Source: Sphingobacterium sp. ML3W
Lineage (GTDB): Bacteria; Bacteroidota; Bacteroidia; Sphingobacteriales; Sphingobacteriaceae
NCBI RefSeq assembly: GCF_029542085.1
Contig: NZ_CP107036.1
Coordinates: 5,766,001-5,830,000 of the forward strand
Length of the DNA: 64,000 nucleotides
Direction: 5' to 3'
Part shown: positions 16,906 through 25,852 of the stretch, piece after piece
How the letters are laid out: each line of letters begins with the position of its first letter
How positions within the stretch are numbered: position 1 is the first letter of the stretch
Translations under genes and position numbers: made by a program
Notes under the pieces: model-generated
Database searches by the model: none
The model's input: the letters and a program-made list of their open reading frames with translations, nothing else
What the model was told of the DNA's origin: nothing

Positions 16906-18471
16906 ATGAAACGCATTTTTATTTTTTCCATATGTATCGCTTGTCTAACCAGTTCATGTTCCAAATTGCTGGATAAAGAACCTGACTTTGTGACCACTGA
17001 AAAATATTTTCGAAATGAAAGCGAATTAATGAATAGCCTCAATGGGGTCTATAACAGACTGATCGATACCTATGGGCGGATGTACAGTCGTGGACTTTTC
17101 AGTTATCTTGTCGTTAGTGATGAGGCCTATTTCAAGAATATATCAATAAACAATATTCGAGTGATGGTCATGGACGCTGCCGATTTGGACATTACTAGAC
17201 TATGGGAAACCTTATACGAAGGGATAAATAGGGCAAATCTATTATTGGAAAATGTTGATCGTGTTGAGATGGATATCACCAAAAGAAACGCCATCAAGGG
17301 CGAAGCACTCTTTATGCGCGGATATTACTATTATATACTGACCGATTTCTTTGGAAAAGTACCTTTAAAACTGTCCTCTACGCAGTCTCCCAACGACCCT
17401 TACCCAGCTCAGGCAACACTGGCGGCTTTGTATACGCAAATTGTGAAAGATATGCAGGAAGCCGAAAACCTGGTTCACGAAAGTGGAGTAGTGGCTAATG
17501 AAAGAGTGAGCAAAACAGCCGTCCAGGCCGTACTGGCCCGTGTGTTTTTAAAAATGGCAGGACAGCCTCTCAATGACCACGCTCGCTATCAAAATGTTAT
17601 CGAATATACGGATAAAGTGATTGCTTCAGGAAAGCATCAGCTGAATCCCAATTATAAGCAAATATTTATCAACCATTCACAAGATATCAATGAACCGAAA
17701 GAATGTCTTTGGGAAGTTGGCATGTTTGGAAATAAGATCGGCAACATCGATCAGGCTGGTATGGTTGGTATTGAGAACGGTATAGAATGTCCCGATGAAC
17801 GTATTGGATATTCGGGCGGAGCAATGCGGATTACAGCCAAATTATACGATTTGTTTGGTCAGAAAGATACGATGCGGCGCGATTGGAGTATTAGCCCCTA
17901 CCGATTTGTGACTACTGCGGGAGTTACGCAAAAACAATATTATAGTGGAGCTCAACTTTATGATCGAAACCCTGGAAAATGGAGACGGGAATATGAGACT
18001 GGTACCAAAGTAAGAAGTGCCAATTCAACCAATTTTCCAATTATAAGGTATAGCGATGTATTACTGATGAAAGCTGAGGCAGAAAATGAGGTCAACGAAT
18101 CCCCAACTACTGCCGCCTACCAAGCAATCAATCAAGTGCGTAGGAGAGCTTTTGTTAAGGCGTTAAATGAGGTTAATGGAGATAGTGATGCGCCTGGCGG
18201 AATGGATAAAATAGCCTTTCTGGACTATATAAAAGACGAGCGCCTGCGCGAATTTTGTTTCGAGGGTATCCGGAGACATGATCTAATTCGTTGGGGAATT
18301 TATATACCTACGATGAATGCCTTGGGACGCGATATTTCAGTCAATGCGCCCGCAGCACACCGGTATGGTGGTAATGCTGGCCTGAACACGACGGAGAGAA
18401 ATGTGCTGTTTCCCATACCAAATACAGAGATAACAATTAATAAACAGATTGTCCAAAATCCAGGTTGGTAA
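16906..18471 (+). CDS. susD: SusD-like surface glycan-binding lipoprotein
   Basis: 521 residues from ATG 16906; an in-frame TTG at 16897 is less likely because the signal peptide MKRIFIFSICIACLTSSC starts at the ATG. Lipidated Cys18 is followed by the acidic/lysine stretch SKLLDKEPDF seen in exported lipoproteins. The N-terminal SusD-like TPR region (YEGINRANLLLENVDRV, GEALFMRGYYYYILTDFFGKVPL) and the C-terminal RagB/SusD domain (DYIKDERLREFCFEGIRRHDLIRWG) are complete. It would form the lid on the SusC barrel and bind the glycan. Confidence 0.97.
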   Translation: MKRIFIFSICIACLTSSCSKLLDKEPDFVTTEKYFRNESELMNSLNGVYNRLIDTYGRMYSRGLFSYLVVSDEAYFKNISINNIRVMVMDAADLDITRLWETLYEGINRANLLLENVDRVEMDITKRNAIKGEALFMRGYYYYILTDFFGKVPLKLSSTQSPNDPYPAQATLAALYTQIVKDMQEAENLVHESGVVANERVSKTAVQAVLARVFLKMAGQPLNDHARYQNVIEYTDKVIASGKHQLNPNYKQIFINHSQDINEPKECLWEVGMFGNKIGNIDQAGMVGIENGIECPDERIGYSGGAMRITAKLYDLFGQKDTMRRDWSISPYRFVTTAGVTQKQYYSGAQLYDRNPGKWRREYETGTKVRSANSTNFPIIRYSDVLLMKAEAENEVNESPTTAAYQAINQVRRRAFVKALNEVNGDSDAPGGMDKIAFLDYIKDERLREFCFEGIRRHDLIRWGIYIPTMNALGRDISVNAPAAHRYGGNAGLNTTERNVLFPIPNTEITINKQIVQNPGW

Positions 18472-18502
18472 ATCTGGTGGATCACAAAATAAATAGACAC
18501 AG

Positions 18503-19387
18503 ATGAAAATATCGATGATGTATCTCATGCTGGCCGTATTGTGTGCCAGTTGTATGAAAGAGGATATTGCCAGTGCCGATATGGAGGTCAGGACGAATGC
18601 CTCAAGTTACAAGGTAGGTGATACCGTTGTATTCCGATTTGAAGGAACCCCTGACAATATTGTATTCTATTCTGGAGAGAACGGACACAACTATGACTTG
18701 AAAGATCGCCTTTATGCGGATAACGATTTACAGGTAGATTTCAAAACACTCGTACAATGGGGTGTTATTTATGACAATCTAAAACTATTCGTTTCCAATA
18801 ATTTTAGCGGAATATACACTAGAGAAGAGGTTGACAAAGCCACTTGGACCGATATTTCAGACAAAGCCGTTTTCTCCACAGGGCAAGATAATACGCCTTC
18901 CGGAACCGTAAGTCTAAAATCGTATCTCAATCCGGTTGACACGGGATCAACATATTTGGCATTCCAGTACACTGACTTCCAAAAGCCGCAACAGAACAGA
19001 TGGGTCATTCGCACTTTTAATGCGGTAAAGGTATCGCCAGAAGGCGTGCAGACTAATGTTGCTACGATATCCAATGCGGGCTGGAATGCCGTAAGTTTTC
19101 TAAATGACAGTAAGGTATGGACGATTTCCGCAACGCAGCTATTGATGTATGGCGGTGTTGCATCCGATACCGACAATGATGATTGGGTGATTACCAAAGG
19201 TTTTAAAGTAAAGGAGTCCATTGCGGACAAAGGAATAGCACTAAAAAACATCAGCTCAAACCTGCGGGAATACAAATATGTATACAAGACCCCAGGTGTC
19301 TATAAAGCTGTGTTTGAAACCTCCTCCGACTGGTACAGTGGTCGTAAAGCAGGGTACGCCGAAGTGACAATAACCATTACACCATGA
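18503..19387 (+). CDS. DUF5017-like PUL surface lipoprotein (SusE/F position)
   Basis: 294 residues with lipidated Cys17 (VLCASC). The start of the mature part (SYKVGDTVVFRFEGTPDNIVFYSGENG) matches the beta-sandwich seen in DUF5017 lipoproteins, which follow susD in many Bacteroidota PULs. The C-terminus ends in another beta-rich stretch. It occupies the place of SusE/SusF and is likely a surface glycan-binding protein; the ligand cannot be told. It lies 31 bp after susD and overlaps the next start codon by 4 bases. Confidence 0.8.
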   Translation: MKISMMYLMLAVLCASCMKEDIASADMEVRTNASSYKVGDTVVFRFEGTPDNIVFYSGENGHNYDLKDRLYADNDLQVDFKTLVQWGVIYDNLKLFVSNNFSGIYTREEVDKATWTDISDKAVFSTGQDNTPSGTVSLKSYLNPVDTGSTYLAFQYTDFQKPQQNRWVIRTFNAVKVSPEGVQTNVATISNAGWNAVSFLNDSKVWTISATQLLMYGGVASDTDNDDWVITKGFKVKESIADKGIALKNISSNLREYKYVYKTPGVYKAVFETSSDWYSGRKAGYAEVTITITP

Positions 19388-22035
19388 TCGATATGCAACG
19401 GTTAAATAGAGGATACAGTCATTGCGCTGGGGTATGGAGGACGATGATCATACTGCCATTTTTATGCTTCGCAAGTGTTTTCGCACAAAGCGAGGCTGAT
19501 GTACGCCTAGAAAATAGTGTGATGCAACTGATCTGGCGTGAGGGTAAAAATGGCTATCAGCTTCAATCCCTCGCCTTGAAAGATGGAGCGGGAGGAAAAA
19601 AGCAGCTAACGATGGCGACACAGCAGCGAACGATCCTTTACGCTAAACATAAGCCGCTAGATAAATCTGCAACTGTTTATGATCATGATGGGAAGCTCAT
19701 TCATTTTCCAGACTCTCAGTATCGCTATGTAATTCCAATCTGGTCACAAAGTTTATCGCCTGTGAGCCTGAATACTGCAGGAGAAATATTGCACTATCAA
19801 CCGACTGCAGTGACTTCAACTTTACACTCGGGGTTGAGATTTCAATACGAAAACGAAAAAATTGCCCTGTCAGAAGAATGGAAACTTGATCCAGATCATA
19901 CGCATGATATCCGTGTACAGATGATTTTAAAAGCGAAACAAAGCGGTTATTATTCCTTGTCATCGCCATCACTGGCGATTGGTGATCGCAAGCAGTTTCA
20001 GTGGGCGGTGATTCCGGGGTTATTCCAAGGAGCAGCGCTCAATCCTGACTTTGTGGATGCCTACGCTTACGGACATGGCATCCCTGATCGTCCGGTCATT
20101 GTCCGAGAACGTACAGCCTCTACATTAGCGGCGCTGTTAACGACACAATCTGGAGTGACCTTAGCGACCGTAGCTGAACCCGGAACTGCAAGGGATCCCT
20201 GGTTGAAAGACACAAAGACTCATGCGGACTGGAAACTTGGATTGTCATTGATGAATCGAAATAACGAGCTTACACCGACACTCTATCATCCAGTACTGGG
20301 TGAGGCTGGGTCTTACTTGAACGAAGGACAAGAGATAACATTTTCTTTTCGCTATACAATCCAGCAAACCTCGTGGTACAATGTTTTAGGGCATGTGATA
20401 AAAGATGTTTATAAGTTTAGTGATTTTTTAAAATTGAAAGAGACGAATCGTTCCTTAACGGATCGTCTTTACGCGATGTATGATTATGTCTTAGCAGATA
20501 GTACTTCCAAGTGGCGGACCGTAAATGATAAGAATACGGTGATTGGTGCTCAGGATTATCTGGGTGGCGTGTATGGATCTGCAAAAGATGCCATGAAAAA
20601 CTCTGATTATGGTGCGATGTGGATGCTGGCTAGACTGACTGGAGATACCACACTCAAACAGCAACGACTCCCTGAAGCCCTAAACTTCAAGTTGCAGCAA
20701 CAACAGCGGAAACCTGGGTTCTTTTATGGATCAGCTGCCGGGCAGTATTACCTATATCGCAGTCAACAGTTTACCGAAGAATGGGGGCCGTATAGCGAGC
20801 CCATTGGCACCAGCTATTACATGTTGATGGATATCGGCAATATATTACTTTTTGAACCAGATCGATCTGATCTTAAACAAGCCTTGCGTAAAGCCGCAGA
20901 TTGGCTGTTGTCAAAAATGCATCCCGATGGGCATTGGGAGGTTGCATATGATAATAAGTCAGGCCGTCCCATGTTTGGGGACCTATCCGATCTCCGACCA
21001 ACATTTTATGGACTATTGGTTGCGCATCAGTTGCTAAAGGACGAAAAATATCGAGCTGGCGCAATTAAGGCCGCAAACTGGTTTGTCGAACATGCAGCAA
21101 AAAAAGGATGGTTCCTGGGTGTCTGTGGTGATACGCGATTTGCACCTGATTTTGCAACAGCACAGTCTATACAGGCCCTCCTCGACATGTATACATTGAC
21201 CAAGGATTCACGCTATCAAACAGCGGCTTATCAGGTAGCCAAATATTATACAACATCGATCTATACGCATCCCATCCCATCTCGGGAGCTCAAGCGCGTG
21301 AATGGGACTGCTCGTCAAGATTGGGAAATCAGTCAAGCGGGGCTGGGATTTGAACATGGAGGTATTATGGGCTCTGCAAATCATCATGGTCCTATTCTGC
21401 TATCGAGTCATGCGGGGTTGTTTGTAAGACTTTATGCGCAAACGAAAGACAGCCTATTGCTGGATATGGCAAGAGCAGCAGCCTGGGGACGGGATGCTTT
21501 TGTGGATGCCAATACCGGAGTCGCTTCCTATTACTGGGATGCGATGAATAAAGGGGCAGGACCATTTCCTCATCATGCCTGGTGGCAATTGGGATGGATT
21601 ACCGATTATCTACTCTCCGAAGCAGCGGTTCGTTCCAATGGTAAAATCTCCTTTCCCAGTGGATTTATAACACCTAAAGTTGGGCCACACCGCAGCTACG
21701 GCTTTGATAAAGGGAGGATATTTGGAACTCCCGTTGATTTGAAAATGAAAAAGGAACTTATCAACCTTGATAATGCACAAATAGATTATATCCTGGCAAC
21801 GAACAGCGATAATAAGCAGCTCTATATTGTTTTGCTGAACAATAGTGTGGATCAGCAGGAGATTCAGCTCAGGGTGGATAAAGGCCAATCCCAGCGTCTA
21901 TTTGGATCAGGTCAGCTGGAGGCCTATCTTCTCAACGCCAATGGGGAACATGAAATAGAAATGCCAGCATCTGCGGTCTGGAAAATCACCCTGCCGGCAA
22001 CGGGACTAAAAGTAATGAAAATCAACTATCAATAA
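19384..22035 (+). CDS. Large secreted protein with beta-sandwich and alpha/alpha-toroid fold, predicted carbohydrate-active enzyme
   Basis: 883 residues. The N-terminal hydrophobic segment (TMIILPFLCFASVFAQ, about 20-35) is a signal peptide. Residues about 36-350 are beta-rich; about 360-760 contain repeated helical hairpins typical of six-hairpin enzymes (polysaccharide lyases and hydrolases), with aromatic and charged stretches such as EEWGPYSEPIG, GVCGDTRFAPDFATAQSIQALLDMY and FEHGGIMGSANHHGPILLSSHAG. A short C-terminal beta domain follows. I do not recognise the CAZy family, and no catalytic pair can be named with confidence. It begins in the ATGA overlap with the previous gene, so translation is probably coupled. 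Confidence 0.65.
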   Translation: MIDMQRLNRGYSHCAGVWRTMIILPFLCFASVFAQSEADVRLENSVMQLIWREGKNGYQLQSLALKDGAGGKKQLTMATQQRTILYAKHKPLDKSATVYDHDGKLIHFPDSQYRYVIPIWSQSLSPVSLNTAGEILHYQPTAVTSTLHSGLRFQYENEKIALSEEWKLDPDHTHDIRVQMILKAKQSGYYSLSSPSLAIGDRKQFQWAVIPGLFQGAALNPDFVDAYAYGHGIPDRPVIVRERTASTLAALLTTQSGVTLATVAEPGTARDPWLKDTKTHADWKLGLSLMNRNNELTPTLYHPVLGEAGSYLNEGQEITFSFRYTIQQTSWYNVLGHVIKDVYKFSDFLKLKETNRSLTDRLYAMYDYVLADSTSKWRTVNDKNTVIGAQDYLGGVYGSAKDAMKNSDYGAMWMLARLTGDTTLKQQRLPEALNFKLQQQQRKPGFFYGSAAGQYYLYRSQQFTEEWGPYSEPIGTSYYMLMDIGNILLFEPDRSDLKQALRKAADWLLSKMHPDGHWEVAYDNKSGRPMFGDLSDLRPTFYGLLVAHQLLKDEKYRAGAIKAANWFVEHAAKKGWFLGVCGDTRFAPDFATAQSIQALLDMYTLTKDSRYQTAAYQVAKYYTTSIYTHPIPSRELKRVNGTARQDWEISQAGLGFEHGGIMGSANHHGPILLSSHAGLFVRLYAQTKDSLLLDMARAAAWGRDAFVDANTGVASYYWDAMNKGAGPFPHHAWWQLGWITDYLLSEAAVRSNGKISFPSGFITPKVGPHRSYGFDKGRIFGTPVDLKMKKELINLDNAQIDYILATNSDNKQLYIVLLNNSVDQQEIQLRVDKGQSQRLFGSGQLEAYLLNANGEHEIEMPASAVWKITLPATGLKVMKINYQ

Positions 22036-22057
22036 CCATTTAAAATCAACTAATAGT

Positions 22058-23503
22058 ATGAATAGCAACATTAAAGACTTAAAAAACTTTTGGATTTTAC
22101 CAGTATTCTTTGGACTAATGTTTACGGTTTTAAGTTGTACAGGGATCGAAAAGAGCTTACAGCAAAATGAACAGCAAAATCAACAACAAGTAGAGCATAA
22201 ACTTGCACGAATGGCCTCTGCTGCCGGGCAATTGGATTCACCCATGGTGAAAAGTTTGGCTTATCAGGTTATCGTCAACAATGATACCTTGGACGTATGG
22301 CAAGAAACCTGCTATGATCTGGCCCAAAATGGTGGGCAGACGGATGTACATACCGCATTGTTTAATTATGTGCCAGGTACACAGGTCAAGATTATTTGTA
22401 ACAGTGCATTCTCAAATTTTACGCTTTCGCCTAAAAGATTGAATATACCGGTTGTGAAGAATGGAAATGAATTGACATTTACCATCCCGGAATATTACAA
22501 TTATGCGTTAGCTATCCCTGGTCGAGCACCCTTGCTATTATTTGGATCTCCCGATTACAGTGCCTATAAACCTGGGGCGGTTGTTTTTGCCAAGGGAATA
22601 CATTATGGCGTAAACGGAGTTTTTAAACTTGAGTCTAATAAAACCTATTATTTAGAAGAGGGAGCAATTTTAAGAGGAAAGGTATTGATCGAAAATGTGT
22701 CTAATGTCAAATTGATCGGTCGAGGTTATATTGATGATCGTACTGCTCCTGTCGCTGGAAACTTTGTCAAAGTCTACCGTAGTCAAAATGTGGAACTTCG
22801 GGGATTTGGCGTTCGGCATGCCGCTTTAGGGTGGCAAGTGGATATGGTCAATTCGTCGAATGTCAACGTTTCCCATCTCAATCTATTGAGCTTTGGGCAG
22901 AACAATGATGGTTTGGATTTGGGTTCAGGATGTCAAGATGTGCATTTCTCCCACTGTTTTATTGGATCGGGGGATGATGGTTTTGGTTGGCACGCAACAA
23001 ATGCGGCTGCAGATGGTGAAACCCCACTTTTAAATTGTAGCGCCCACGACTGTTTGATCTGGAAAAACCAGGTGGGCGTAGGTATTCGTATAGGTTCTTC
23101 CTTAGAAACCAGTAGTGTCGAACAGCTCACATTCAAAGATATTGATATAGCCAAAATGACTTGGGGAGGTCATTCTGTGGCGATACCACATTCGGATTGG
23201 GCTGATGTGAGGAATATCACCTTCGAAGGGATCCGTGATGAGACCATCGGAAATACACGATTCGTGCTGATGTATATTAAGCAGAACTCGAATTCAAATC
23301 CAGTCTATAGACCTGGAACCATTTCTAATATTCGATTTATTGATTGTGTCAGCAGTGCCACAGCGGCAACCTTCGAGGGTTATGATGCGGAGCACATGAT
23401 TAAAGATGTGACCTTCAAAAACGTAAAGGTCGGGGGCAGGAATATGTTGCAATCTGATATCGTCGCGAATTCCTTTACTTCGAATATCACTGTTGTAGAT
23501 TGA
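22058..23503 (+). CDS. Right-handed beta-helix lipoprotein, GH28-like glycoside hydrolase
   Basis: 481 residues. Signal ending TVLSC with lipidated Cys27, then a Gln-rich linker (about 36-45). The C-terminal two thirds are a parallel beta-helix with turns such as NVSNVKLIGRGYIDD and SSNVNVSHLNLLSFGQNNDGLDLGSG. NNDGLDL (about 281) and SGDDGFGW (about 303) resemble the NTDG and DD aspartate motifs of GH28 pectinases, but the third GH28 motif (G-H-G) is not clear: GVGIRIG occurs where R-I-K is normally seen. An Asp-dependent hydrolase on acidic or deoxy-sugar linkages is plausible. It lies 22 bp downstream of the toroid enzyme. Confidence 0.75.
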   Translation: MNSNIKDLKNFWILPVFFGLMFTVLSCTGIEKSLQQNEQQNQQQVEHKLARMASAAGQLDSPMVKSLAYQVIVNNDTLDVWQETCYDLAQNGGQTDVHTALFNYVPGTQVKIICNSAFSNFTLSPKRLNIPVVKNGNELTFTIPEYYNYALAIPGRAPLLLFGSPDYSAYKPGAVVFAKGIHYGVNGVFKLESNKTYYLEEGAILRGKVLIENVSNVKLIGRGYIDDRTAPVAGNFVKVYRSQNVELRGFGVRHAALGWQVDMVNSSNVNVSHLNLLSFGQNNDGLDLGSGCQDVHFSHCFIGSGDDGFGWHATNAAADGETPLLNCSAHDCLIWKNQVGVGIRIGSSLETSSVEQLTFKDIDIAKMTWGGHSVAIPHSDWADVRNITFEGIRDETIGNTRFVLMYIKQNSNSNPVYRPGTISNIRFIDCVSSATAATFEGYDAEHMIKDVTFKNVKVGGRNMLQSDIVANSFTSNITVVD

Positions 23504-23541
23504 TGTTAAAAATATTTTACGAGAACTTGTATTCAAATGGT

Positions 23542-24969
23542 ATGCGTAGCTATCAATTAATCATAACGATCCTATTGCTTTTTTTTACAATGACTGATTT
23601 GAGTGCGCAGAATACCGGGGAGCTCGATAAGATTGCAGCTTCACAAGGTACCGCCTCGCATCTATTATTTTCTGTGGATCTCCATAAAGAGGAGCTTATT
23701 CATCCAAGTGATTTTGAGCGAGATGACGAGTGTATAGTCCGCGGTGGTATTCCTAATTTTCTTGCTAAAATTGCCAATGGTCAAGATGTGACCGTCGCAT
23801 TTATCGGTGGTAGCCTGACACAAGCAAATTATTGTTACCGGATGCAGATTTCCACCTATTTGCAGGCACGTTATCCATCCACCCGATTTAAGTGGGTCAA
23901 TGCTGGCGTATCTGGAACAGGTACGGATTTGGGAGCCTTTAGAGTTCAGGAGCAGGTATTAACACAGCACCCCGATCTGGTTATCATAGACTTTGCAGTC
24001 AATGGCGCCTATGCAGCAGGCATGGAAGGTATAGTCAGGCAGATTATCCAACATGATCAGCATACCGATATCTGTTTAATTTATGCCATCTTGGCTACAC
24101 AAACCAAGGTATATAATAATGGAAAGATACCGTCACATATTGAAACTTTGGAAGCATTGGCTGATCATTATAGTATTCCTACAATACACTTGGGAATGGA
24201 GATTGCGCGCTTGGAATCTCAGGACAAGTTGTTGTGGAAGGGAGATGCAGGTTCTGCAGGAGAACGTATTTTATTTTCTACGGACGGAATCCACCCGCTG
24301 AAAGCAGGTGGTGATCTTTACGCTGCAGCCATTGCCCGTGGGATTGAGAAGATGAAAGGATGTTCACAAATGGATATACATCCATTGCCTCAACCGCTGA
24401 TATCTGATGAATGGGATATCGCAGGGATGTACATGCCTACTGATATTGCTGATTTTGATACTAAATGGGCCGTCCTTCCTACAAAAGAATCCAAATTAAA
24501 GGCGTTCAATGGATGGTTTGACACGATGATGGTAGCTGGGGAAGAGGGAGCGCGATGTTCATTCACTTTTGAAGGCGATATATTTGGTCTGTTTGATATT
24601 GGCGGACCCGAGGTGGGGCAGCTTGAAGTATGGGTAGATGGTCATCAGGTAAAACTACAGAAATTACAGTCAGATAGTTTTCAGCCCTATGAAATGACAA
24701 TAGGGGATAAGGGTGATACTCTGTTGAATCGTTTTAATGCCTACTGTAATAATCGATATCGAGGTCAATATGATTTGATCAAATTGCCAAAAGGGAGGCA
24801 TGAAATCAGTTTTCGTATATCGCCATTGAAAGCCGATAAAAGGATAATTTTGGGACCATCTCAACAAGAAGATATTGTTCAATACCCCGAGAAATATGAC
24901 GCATCTGTAATTTATTTAGGACGGATACTGTTACGCGGGAAACCAATTTTAAATATTGCTAGAAAATAA
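23542..24969 (+). CDS. Secreted SGNH/GDSL hydrolase with C-terminal beta domain
   Basis: 475 residues from ATG 23542, which opens a good signal peptide (MRSYQLIITILLLFFTMTDLSAQ); upstream in-frame starts at 23500/23503 would add a non-signal extension. GGSLT holds the nucleophile Ser near residue 92, GVSGTGTD is the Gly block, VNGAYAAG corresponds to the Asn block, and DGIHPLKAGG (near 247) supplies the Asp-His pair. The C-terminal part (about 300-475) is beta-rich (FEGDIFGLFDIGGPEVGQ). It probably deacylates a glycan side chain. Confidence 0.85.
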   Translation: MRSYQLIITILLLFFTMTDLSAQNTGELDKIAASQGTASHLLFSVDLHKEELIHPSDFERDDECIVRGGIPNFLAKIANGQDVTVAFIGGSLTQANYCYRMQISTYLQARYPSTRFKWVNAGVSGTGTDLGAFRVQEQVLTQHPDLVIIDFAVNGAYAAGMEGIVRQIIQHDQHTDICLIYAILATQTKVYNNGKIPSHIETLEALADHYSIPTIHLGMEIARLESQDKLLWKGDAGSAGERILFSTDGIHPLKAGGDLYAAAIARGIEKMKGCSQMDIHPLPQPLISDEWDIAGMYMPTDIADFDTKWAVLPTKESKLKAFNGWFDTMMVAGEEGARCSFTFEGDIFGLFDIGGPEVGQLEVWVDGHQVKLQKLQSDSFQPYEMTIGDKGDTLLNRFNAYCNNRYRGQYDLIKLPKGRHEISFRISPLKADKRIILGPSQQEDIVQYPEKYDASVIYLGRILLRGKPILNIARK

Positions 24970-25109
24970 GAAGTATGAAATCATCATGATTTGAAAGCAG
25001 CGTGAACCGAGTAAACCGAACGATTGAGCTCATGAATGCTATTGAAAATAAATATTGATGAATAATGCCTTAAAGGGGAAAATCGAGTAATGAATAAAAA
25101 AATAATTAG

Positions 25110-25787
25110 ATGAAAGCAATTCAATTAATAAAGCTATTCGGCTGTCTACTACTCAGTTTGAGTATATCTTTTACCTATGCCCAAGCTGTATTGACACAGC
25201 AGCAGAAATGGGAGGAAAAGATACAGCGCTATGAACGTCTGGATAAGCAAAATCCACCACCTGACAATGTCATCTTATTTGTTGGTAGTTCGACCATTGA
25301 AAATTGGAAAACGCTCAAGGACGATTTCGTTGGTCAGGCTGTACTGAATAGAGGGGTCTCCGGAACCAAGACAATAGATCTGTATACCTATAGAGACCGA
25401 TTGATTACACCGTATAATGCAAAGCAAATTTTTATTTATGAAGGTGACAACGACATTGGGTTGCATTGGTCTACAGATCGTATTGTAGAGCAGTTTGCTG
25501 CCTTATTTAGTGAAATACGAAAAACCAAACCGCATGCTGAAATAATTTATATCTCCATCAAACCTTCACCGCGCCGATTGAAAGATAAAATACAGATCGA
25601 AGAGGTTAATGCGCGTATTAAACAGTTTTTAAAACAACAATCTGGGACTGCCTACGCGGATGTATATTCTAAAATGCTGGATGTTCACGGTGATTTAGTT
25701 CAGGCATACTATCGGGAGGATGGTCTGCACCTAACCGCCGAGGGATACACTATTTGGAAAGATGTGATTTCCGAATTTATAAAATAG
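25110..25787 (+). CDS. Second secreted SGNH/GDSL esterase
   Basis: 225 residues with signal peptide (LLSLSISFTYAQA). VGSSTIENW has the nucleophile Ser near residue 54, NRGVSGTKT is the Gly block, YEGDNDIG the Asn block, and DGLHLTAEGY near 206 the Asp-His pair. It belongs to the short single-domain GDSL group and differs from the preceding esterase, which suggests that two kinds of ester are handled. It is 140 bp downstream of the first esterase, still on the same strand. Confidence 0.88.
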   Translation: MKAIQLIKLFGCLLLSLSISFTYAQAVLTQQQKWEEKIQRYERLDKQNPPPDNVILFVGSSTIENWKTLKDDFVGQAVLNRGVSGTKTIDLYTYRDRLITPYNAKQIFIYEGDNDIGLHWSTDRIVEQFAALFSEIRKTKPHAEIIYISIKPSPRRLKDKIQIEEVNARIKQFLKQQSGTAYADVYSKMLDVHGDLVQAYYREDGLHLTAEGYTIWKDVISEFIK

Positions 25788-25852
25788 ACGAATTTACCCC
25801 AGTATAAGGGGTGTTGAATAAGATGATAAACTAGATAAAAAAGAAAGTATAT

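Noticed and set aside
18769..19287. 172-codon minus-strand frame inside the DUF5017-like gene
   Set aside because: Fully antisense to a well-supported gene with no features of its own.
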